From the NCBI GenBank assembly GCA_034439735.1, contig JAWXAX010000070.1:1-48964 (forward strand): a DNA stretch of 48,964 nt, written 5' to 3'. The notes beneath the pieces are model-generated. The model did not search any database, was not told the origin of the DNA, and saw only the letters and a program-made list of their open reading frames with translations. This stretch comes from Rhodothermales bacterium. GTDB taxonomy: Bacteria; Bacteroidota; Rhodothermia; Rhodothermales; JAHQVL01. Every line of letters begins with the position of its first letter. The stretch's first letter is position 1. The position numbers and the translations under genes were made by a program. Positions 43,258 through 48,964 of this stretch are shown here, in pieces.

Positions 43258-43315
43258 GAGGTCCACCCTTGCGGGTGTTCTCATGCTATTGACACCTGCC
43301 GGAGCAGGTGACCTC
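43258..43315 (-). ncRNA. Candidate structured RNA (three-way junction)
   Basis: On the minus strand GAGGT (complement of 43311-43315) pairs with ACCTC (complement of 43258-43262). This closing stem encloses two perfect hairpins: CACCTGC-TCCG-GCAGGTG (complement of 43293-43310) and CACCC-GCAA-GGGTG (complement of 43264-43277), the second with a GNRA loop. A 15-base linker joins them. The strong terminator lies directly downstream. No open frame fits. It could be a 3'UTR element or an independent small RNA; no promoter was found. The known family, if any, was not recognised. Confidence 0.55.
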
Positions 43316-43455
43316 GAAGGGAGTATCGGCCCGTAAGGTCCAATCCTTAAGTGATGGTGCTATTGGTTATTGGCAGCAACCCGTCATCCTGAGACCCATA
43401 GCCCCGCGAAACTGAGCAATGGGTCACATGAGGTGTGAGCAATGCTTGTGCGCAC

Positions 43456-44097
43456 TCACTGCCCCCCCGGCCGGCCGATAGGCGTCGCAAAGTCCGGTTC
43501 CTCCAGAGGCGGTTCGTCGCCTCCCCCGCTCAACAGAACGGCCGTGGCCACGCCGGCCGCGGCGACAGCGGCGCCGCCACCAAAGAGCAGGCCGCGTCGA
43601 CGTGAGCTGCGAGGCCCGGGTTCCGGAGTGGCCATGGTGAGGGTGTCGGGCGGTGCGATCGGCGGATTCTCGGTCTGGACGATGGGCGCGGCCGGCGGGG
43701 TGAGCCGGCCGTCGGCGAGCATGCCGGCCTTTACTTCGTCGATGAAGGCCCGAAAGGGAGGTGGCAAGCGCCGATCGGGCGTATACGACGGGGCGTGCTC
43801 AAACAGCGCGACAATCAGAGCGCGCGCCTCGTCGGTGGCGCCGAGCACATAGTGCGAGCGAGCGGCGAGCGTATACGGCGACGCGGCGTTTGCACCCGTA
43901 TAGGCGCCGGCCTCGATGCACGGCGTGAACAGTTGAATGGCCCGCTCGAAGTCGCCATTGTAATAGGCGCTCTCTGCGGCATTCCGTTGGCGCTGGCAAT
44001 ACGCGGTATCCTGCCCGAATGCCACCAGGGGCGACATCATAAGGATCGAGGCGAGCGCGAGGGCGCGGGTCAGCCAGCCGGTGGAAATGTACTTCAT
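43456..44097 (-). CDS. Small TPR-like membrane/periplasmic protein
   Basis: The 213-aa product has a signal peptide (ALALASILMMSPLVAFGQ), a helical repeat region resembling one or two TPR units (RNAAESAYYNGDFERAIQLFTPC and SPYTLAARSHYVLGATDEARALI), a proline-rich linker and a second hydrophobic stretch near the C-terminus (GLLFGGGAAVAAAGVATAVLL) preceded by SSRRRG. A membrane-anchored accessory protein is likely. It starts five bases after the stop of the Ser/Thr kinase and is probably co-transcribed. FERAIQLF and TDEARALI are the clearest TPR elements. Confidence 0.75.
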   Translation of the reverse strand: MKYISTGWLTRALALASILMMSPLVAFGQDTAYCQRQRNAAESAYYNGDFERAIQLFTPCIEAGAYTGANAASPYTLAARSHYVLGATDEARALIVALFEHAPSYTPDRRLPPPFRAFIDEVKAGMLADGRLTPPAAPIVQTENPPIAPPDTLTMATPEPGPRSSRRRGLLFGGGAAVAAAGVATAVLLSGGGDEPPLEEPDFATPIGRPGGQ

Positions 44098-44102
44098 CAG
44101 CG

Positions 44103-45965
44103 TTACCCGTCTTCGGGCAGTTTGCGGAGGATGAAACGAAGGGGGCCGGATACAGAACCGTCGAAGTTTCTAGCTTCGATGGGATAAGCGGGCTCGTACC
44201 CTTCGATACGAGCCTCCAAACGGCGCACACCGATGGGGATGTCGACCGGCCCGGGGGTATATGAACCGGTCGGCTTGTCGTCCAGCATGATCTCCGCGCT
44301 TTCCACGCGATTCCCGTCGAGATCGAATGTGGTGACGATCAGGCGGATCGTCTGCGTGAAATCTACCGACATCACCTTCGGATCGCCGGGCGTCACGATG
44401 ACCGTGCTGCGCCACTCGCCGAAGTCGGGGTTGCGGACGGAAACGAGGTGGGTATCCGGCGGAAGGTGGAGCTCCAGCGAATCCTGAACGCCGGCTTGGA
44501 CCAACTCGCCACCGACATACACATCGCCGAACGGGCGGACGCTCAGCGAAATGGTCCCCTGCACGGGTAGCAACGTCGTGCGGCTCGTGCGGACAACGCC
44601 GGCTTCAATCCGGTCCTCGACCACAACCGGCATGTAACCCTGCCGTTCGAGCGAGATCCGAAGGGGACCGGCTGGGAGCTCGTTCAGGTTGGCCGGCGTT
44701 CGGCCGTAATACCGCCCATTGATCCGGATGCTCGCACCGGTGGGCTCCGTCCGAATCCGCATGCCGCCGGTCTCGGCGGTGATGGGGATCGCTACAAGGG
44801 CGCTGGTGTCTACCGGCGCCGCGAGGGAGTCAAGGATGTCGCCAGGGATCACCGTGACGCCGTCGTTCGGATTGACGAGCGTATCGGACGGCTCCATCGG
44901 GGGATAGGAAGCGATCGGCGTCGGGTCTCCGTTGAGCCCGCTGTCGGCGTTGGAAGCCCGGTTGGGGCGATAAAACACGAGCAACGCCAGCGCCAGGCAC
45001 ACGGTGCTTGCGGCGACCAGACTGTAGAGCTTACCCCGCGAGGACCGCAACGTCACGCCAGGCATCTGCGAACCCTGAACGTACAGGGTCGTCGCCCCGC
45101 TCATGTGCTGCTCATTTTCGAACTCCTCGATGGCCGCCTTCATCTCGGCGGCGGACTGGTACCGCTTGTCGGGGTCCTTCTCCAGCGCCTTCATGATGAT
45201 CTTCGCCAGCGCGCGCGGGATCTCCGCGTTGTTCTTCCGGATATCCGGGAACGGCTCCTCGACGATGATCTTCTGGATGGTGTAGCCGCTGGCATTTTTG
45301 TCGAACGGCAACGTCCCGGTGAGCGATTCATACATCGACATCCCCAGCGAGAACAGGTCCCCACGGTGATCGACGTTTTTTAGCCCGCGGATCTGTTCCG
45401 GCGGCATGTAATGGATCGTCCCCCCGGTAGCCACGGTAACCGTGGTGTCGTGCGCGAACGCGGCCCCTTCCTGCACGACCTTGGCCAACCCGAAGTCGGT
45501 GATCTTTACGACATTGTTCGGCGCCAGCAGGATGTTGCGGGGCTTGATGTCCCGGTGAATGACGCCGGCGCTGTGTGCGAAGTGGAAGGCCGAAAGCATC
45601 TGCTTGAGCAAGAAGACGGATTCGTTCCACGACAGGGCGCCGTTGGCTTCGAGGTACTCGGCCAGGGTGGGGCCGTGTACGTACTCCATCGAAATATAGT
45701 ACCCGAAGTCGAACGGCCGGAAAGCGTAGACCAGGACGATGTTCGGATGATGGATCTGGGCCAGCGCCCGGGCCTCAAGCCGAAAACGTCGGATGAACGA
45801 ATCGTCCTGTGCCAGCGCCGGGTTGATGATCTTCAGGGCCACCGTGCGTGAAAGCTCGATATTCTCCGCCTTGAATACAATGCCCATACCGCCGCGCCCG
45901 AGCACCGCATCGATACGGTGCCCGTCCACTTCTTTCCCTATGAAGGATTCCGGACGCGGATACAT
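44103..45965 (-). CDS. Ser/Thr protein kinase with PEGA domains
   Basis: The 620-aa protein has a Hanks-type kinase domain at residues 1-285: glycine loop LGRGGMGIV, Lys45 in VALKII, catalytic HRDIKPRN (Asp139), DFG at 157 and MPPEQI. A single transmembrane helix follows (about 313-332, LYSLVAASTVCLALALLVFY). The extracellular or periplasmic part contains at least three PEGA-like beta domains (RIRTEPTGASIRINGRYYGRTP, ISLSVRPFGDVYVGGELV, AEIMLDDKPTGSYTP). PEGA domains are found in surface and envelope-associated proteins. The kinase could therefore sense envelope state and signal inward. It lies 53 bases after the T9SS protein gene and five before the TPR gene. Confidence 0.92.
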   Translation of the reverse strand: MYPRPESFIGKEVDGHRIDAVLGRGGMGIVFKAENIELSRTVALKIINPALAQDDSFIRRFRLEARALAQIHHPNIVLVYAFRPFDFGYYISMEYVHGPTLAEYLEANGALSWNESVFLLKQMLSAFHFAHSAGVIHRDIKPRNILLAPNNVVKITDFGLAKVVQEGAAFAHDTTVTVATGGTIHYMPPEQIRGLKNVDHRGDLFSLGMSMYESLTGTLPFDKNASGYTIQKIIVEEPFPDIRKNNAEIPRALAKIIMKALEKDPDKRYQSAAEMKAAIEEFENEQHMSGATTLYVQGSQMPGVTLRSSRGKLYSLVAASTVCLALALLVFYRPNRASNADSGLNGDPTPIASYPPMEPSDTLVNPNDGVTVIPGDILDSLAAPVDTSALVAIPITAETGGMRIRTEPTGASIRINGRYYGRTPANLNELPAGPLRISLERQGYMPVVVEDRIEAGVVRTSRTTLLPVQGTISLSVRPFGDVYVGGELVQAGVQDSLELHLPPDTHLVSVRNPDFGEWRSTVIVTPGDPKVMSVDFTQTIRLIVTTFDLDGNRVESAEIMLDDKPTGSYTPGPVDIPIGVRRLEARIEGYEPAYPIEARNFDGSVSGPLRFILRKLPEDG

Positions 45966-46018
45966 GATTCAAACAGGGGGGAATAAAAAACAGCGGCGGG
46001 AGGTGGCCCGTCGCAACG

Positions 46019-48964
46019 CTAACGTATGACCGTCATGGAACGTACGACATGCACATCTCCCGCTTCAAGTCGATACAGATAGAGACCACTGCGTACGGGA
46101 TACGACGCTCCGCCTGTTCGGTCCCATCGGATCGTGTGAAATCCGGCTTCACGTTCGGCATCCACCAGTACCTGGACGAGCCGGCCAAGCGTATCGTAAA
46201 CGACCAGCTTGACGCGCATCGGTTCCGGTAGTGCGTACTCAATAATGGTGCCACTCGAGAAGGGGTTGGGGTAGTTTTGCGTCAAGACAACGCCGGCCGG
46301 GGCCAATGCGCGCACCGACTCGGAAATATACGCATCGGAGCCGATCAACAGGATCAGTTCGGTCTGGTGGGAGCCGGCACTCAGATGAACCGTCGGCTCC
46401 ACATCGAGGTCGTACCGTTTTCCCAGCCGCGGGTCCACGAGCGCAATGCGCTGGCCGGTGAAGAGATCGACGTTTTCGGCCTCAAGTGTGAGGGGCACGC
46501 CGGGCCAGCTTCGTAGCGAGAGGTCAAACCGGTACCCCTCCTGGCCGCCGGTCTCGTAGGCCTCGACGAGCTCGCGCCGGCGCGTGAGCGTGTCTCCGGC
46601 CGCTCGTAGCAACCGGAGGCTGGTCGTCTCGAACCCGCGTGGGGGCGCCAGCTGGTCGGCATACGTTGCGCCCACGCCGGCCACGACCTGGCTCGGCGGT
46701 CCTTCGCCGGCGCGCGCCGTCAGGGACAACCCGCGCGGCGGCGCCTGGCCGGACACGGAGGCCGGCACGTACGGCAGCGCCAGCGTGGTCAGGGCGTCTG
46801 CGTTGAAGAAGTAATACGCCGTCCCACTCCGGGCCGACGCGAACGTGGTCGCGCCGGCGAACGCCCCGTTCCATGCAAAAAGAGACTCGTCGATCCCATT
46901 TCGCGTCTGAACATCGGTCCAGCGCAAATCGATGTCGAACGGGTTGGAGATGATGTTCCAGCCTTCTTGCAGCAGGATCGCGTATTCGTTTTCGGCGTCC
47001 AACGCTACGGTCGTGCGGGAATCCGAACGCGCCCAGGCCGCTTTCGACAGCAGCCAGAAACCCCGCCCCGGTCGGAATTCGAACAGAGCGCTGCCGTCGA
47101 ACTTTTGAAAAGCCTCCTGATCCTCTAGATCCGGATCGCCGCGGTCCCGATAGGCCACCCAATCCTCGTCAAACACGCCGGGAATCGCCTGGGCCAGGGG
47201 CAGCGCGACCTGCCCCGGGAGGCCGACGAGTCGGTAGCTGGTGGACCGCGTGGGGTCGCCGAAGGTGATGCTCACCGTTTCTGCGACGCTCTGCGGTGGG
47301 GTGATCCGATCTTCCTGAACGGTCACGTTAAACGCGGTGGAGACGCCGCTTCGCTTGTCGTCCGTCGCGGTCACGGTAATACGCGCCGTCCCGTGGTTCG
47401 CCGGCGTCACGCGGAGCGTCACTCCATCGCCCTCGATCTCCGCCGTCGCCACGCCCATGTTGTTCGAAACGACGCTATAGGTCAACGGGTCGGCATCGGA
47501 GAAAACGACCGACAGGCTCGTCGTGAAGGCTGTTCCGCCCTCGACGAGGGCCTGATCCGCAATCGGGGCCACCACCTGCGGCGGCACGTTTACGGTGAAG
47601 CTAAACACATCCTGTGTCGTGCCCCCTCGCGGATCCATGGCCGAGACGGTGATCTGTGCCCTCCCGACGACCCCTGGCGAGACGATCAGGGTGTCCCGAT
47701 CAATCGCCACGCTTGCCACGTCCGGCGCGTCCGACACTGCCGAGAACGTCAATACATCGGCCTCTGGATCGCTGAACACGGCGTTCAGCGCGATGCGCTC
47801 CTCCGGACTCCCCACCAGCAGCACCCGGTCCGCGATGGCCGATTGCACAAACGGAGGGGTGTTGTTGACGCTGCGTTTGAGGGCAATCGATCGGGGTTCG
47901 CTGAGCGTTATCAGACTCCCGTCGGTCACGGCGACGCCGTGGAAGAGAGTCGCTGTCTCCCCGGGTGCGACGCCGCGAGAGGCCAGGAAGGCGTCGAGGA
48001 TGGCGTGGCTGATCGACACCGAGGGCGTCTGCTCCGTCCTGAGGATACCATCCACGGAAGCAAAACTCGCTTCCCGGCTGTACGCCCACAGGAAAGCGGT
48101 GGGATGCCCGTCTGGATCCGGCTCGGCCGTCCACGTCACCGTCAACGCGCCGGCGTCCGCCAGGTCGATGGAAGCGCCGTTGGCCGGCGCCGTGAGTGTC
48201 GCGGCAGGCGGAGGCCGGTTTGGGGTCGGGTAGAAATGCCCACGCATCTCCTGCTGCACGGCAGACTGGGCGTCCGTGCGGGTGGTGAAGAGAACGGTGT
48301 ACAACCGCTCGGCCAGCAGGGCGTCGGCCAGATTCGTGGTGAGGGGAATGCTGTTCAGTTCGGCTTCAAACACGCCCCCCGTGCCGCTCAGTGTGGCGGT
48401 TAACGTCGTTACCTGGATCCCGTTCTCATTCGGCTGGCCGATGTACAGCGCGGCGCCCGAGTAGGGGTTCGCCAGGTCCTTGAACGTTCCTGTCACCACC
48501 AGCCGGCTATCCGTCAGTACGGCCGTGAACGCGCCGGAGGCAGGTGAGAAAAAGGGGGGCAAGACATTCAGGCTCCGCAGGTTGGCGTCGAACCGTTCTG
48601 ACGTGTTCACCGCCACGCTCACCGGCAGGCTGGTGAGCGTAAGGCCTACGACCGTGGTGTTCGTGACGCGGAGGGTGTACACCCCGGCATCGGACGACAC
48701 GGCCGCCAGCCGGGAGAACACCCGGCTCGTCGCGCCATCGATCACGACCCCGTCCTTGAGCCAGACGTACTGATTTTGCGCTCCGCCTATGGGGAGGTCG
48801 ATCGTCAGGGCTTCCCCTTCGTCGATCGAAATCGTGGCGGCTTCGCCGAAATTGGCCTGGGGGATATATTCATATCCGATAATCCCCACGTTCGGCTCCA
48901 GGTCCTCGAAGGTGAATCGGTTGGTATGCACGCGCAGGCTCGTCATCCGGTCGGCCGCGGCCGA
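46019..48964 (-). CDS. T9SS-sorted surface protein with LRR-like, Ig-like and cadherin-like repeats (5' end outside window)
   Basis: The frame is open to the window edge, giving 981 visible residues without a start or signal peptide. The first residues (RMTSLRVHTNRFTFEDLEPN) resemble the end of a leucine-rich repeat array. They are followed by an Ig-like segment (YVWLKDGVVIDGAT, DAGVYTLRVTNT), an Ig-like VTWTAEPDPDGH region and two cadherin/CalX-like repeats (PFVQSAIADRVLLVG, VVAPIADQALVEGG). The C-terminus is a type A sorting signal of the type IX secretion system: LTQNYPNPF, an alternating beta core LRVKLVVYDTLGRLVQ-like, and GLYLYRLEAG. It is probably anchored at the cell surface through T9SS. 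Confidence 0.9.
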   Translation of the reverse strand, partial: SAAADRMTSLRVHTNRFTFEDLEPNVGIIGYEYIPQANFGEAATISIDEGEALTIDLPIGGAQNQYVWLKDGVVIDGATSRVFSRLAAVSSDAGVYTLRVTNTTVVGLTLTSLPVSVAVNTSERFDANLRSLNVLPPFFSPASGAFTAVLTDSRLVVTGTFKDLANPYSGAALYIGQPNENGIQVTTLTATLSGTGGVFEAELNSIPLTTNLADALLAERLYTVLFTTRTDAQSAVQQEMRGHFYPTPNRPPPAATLTAPANGASIDLADAGALTVTWTAEPDPDGHPTAFLWAYSREASFASVDGILRTEQTPSVSISHAILDAFLASRGVAPGETATLFHGVAVTDGSLITLSEPRSIALKRSVNNTPPFVQSAIADRVLLVGSPEERIALNAVFSDPEADVLTFSAVSDAPDVASVAIDRDTLIVSPGVVGRAQITVSAMDPRGGTTQDVFSFTVNVPPQVVAPIADQALVEGGTAFTTSLSVVFSDADPLTYSVVSNNMGVATAEIEGDGVTLRVTPANHGTARITVTATDDKRSGVSTAFNVTVQEDRITPPQSVAETVSITFGDPTRSTSYRLVGLPGQVALPLAQAIPGVFDEDWVAYRDRGDPDLEDQEAFQKFDGSALFEFRPGRGFWLLSKAAWARSDSRTTVALDAENEYAILLQEGWNIISNPFDIDLRWTDVQTRNGIDESLFAWNGAFAGATTFASARSGTAYYFFNADALTTLALPYVPASVSGQAPPRGLSLTARAGEGPPSQVVAGVGATYADQLAPPRGFETTSLRLLRAAGDTLTRRRELVEAYETGGQEGYRFDLSLRSWPGVPLTLEAENVDLFTGQRIALVDPRLGKRYDLDVEPTVHLSAGSHQTELILLIGSDAYISESVRALAPAGVVLTQNYPNPFSSGTIIEYALPEPMRVKLVVYDTLGRLVQVLVDAEREAGFHTIRWDRTGGASYPVRSGLYLYRLEAGDVHVVRSMTVIR

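Noticed and set aside
43208-43440. Structured 3' region as SRP RNA, tmRNA or 6S RNA
   Set aside because: Key conserved elements (SRP GGAAG tetraloop helix, tmRNA tag frame, 6S central bubble) could not be found, so it is left unnamed.

Overview
The window looks like chromosomal DNA of a high-GC member of the Bacteroidota/FCB group, most plausibly Rhodothermia (Rhodothermales or a relative). The basis is one T9SS type A C-terminal sorting tail (46019-48964), DUF1080, DUF5916 and DUF5060 proteins typical of that group, few Shine-Dalgarno-like leaders, one promoter with the Bacteroidota TAnnTTTG -7 element, and GC of roughly 60-67% in most genes. No rRNA, tRNA, CRISPR array or complete insertion sequence was recognised. 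The placement is inference; no 16S or marker gene is present.

Layout. 1-8.9 kb: mixed catabolic and surface genes (two-domain DUF1080 protein, DUF5916 outer-membrane protein, GIY-YIG protein, decayed LptF/LptG-like permease, Tat-exported SGNH hydrolase, amidohydrolase lipoprotein, lone winged-helix regulator), separated by repeat-rich gaps. 9.1-19.1 kb: one tightly coupled operon for a type II secretion/type IV pilus-like machine: ATPase, secretin, PilM-PilN (GspL-like) fusion, GspM-like, GspC-like, major pseudopilin, prepilin peptidase, GspK-like pseudopilin with a beta-helical body, GspI-like, GspJ-like and GspF. Its only long internal gap is a block of repeats that runs in frame into the major pseudopilin leader.

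19.3-33.8 kb: five collinear genes for very large or unrecognised proteins (1260, 593, 384, 1506 and 1043 aa) without evident signal peptides. They include a tail-fibre-like protein ending in an S74 intramolecular chaperone domain, a DUF6603 protein and a double LamG protein. This is the best candidate in the window for an undescribed system. The middle gene is visibly poorer in GC than its neighbours.

33.8-49 kb, nearly all leftward: an orphan MazE-like antitoxin whose MazF partner survives only as a C-terminal scar, a Gfo/Idh/MocA oxidoreductase beside a DUF5060 glycoside hydrolase, a HerA/DUF87-type ATPase, an NRAMP-like transporter with altered metal-site motifs, a soluble hybrid histidine kinase with a degenerate receiver, and a run of T9SS-sorted adhesin, PEGA-domain Ser/Thr kinase and small TPR-like membrane protein. 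That run ends in a highly structured 3' region and a strong UUCG-loop terminator; a small helical protein faces it on the plus strand.

How they fit: the Gsp-like operon could export or assemble material in the envelope, but nothing in the sequence proves that the giant proteins just downstream are its clients. The oxidoreductase and hydrolase suggest polysaccharide use. The kinase/TPR/adhesin run suggests envelope signalling. Repeats (palindromic CGTCATCC elements, an 84-bp direct repeat, heptamer-like arrays at stop codons) are spread through the left and middle parts.
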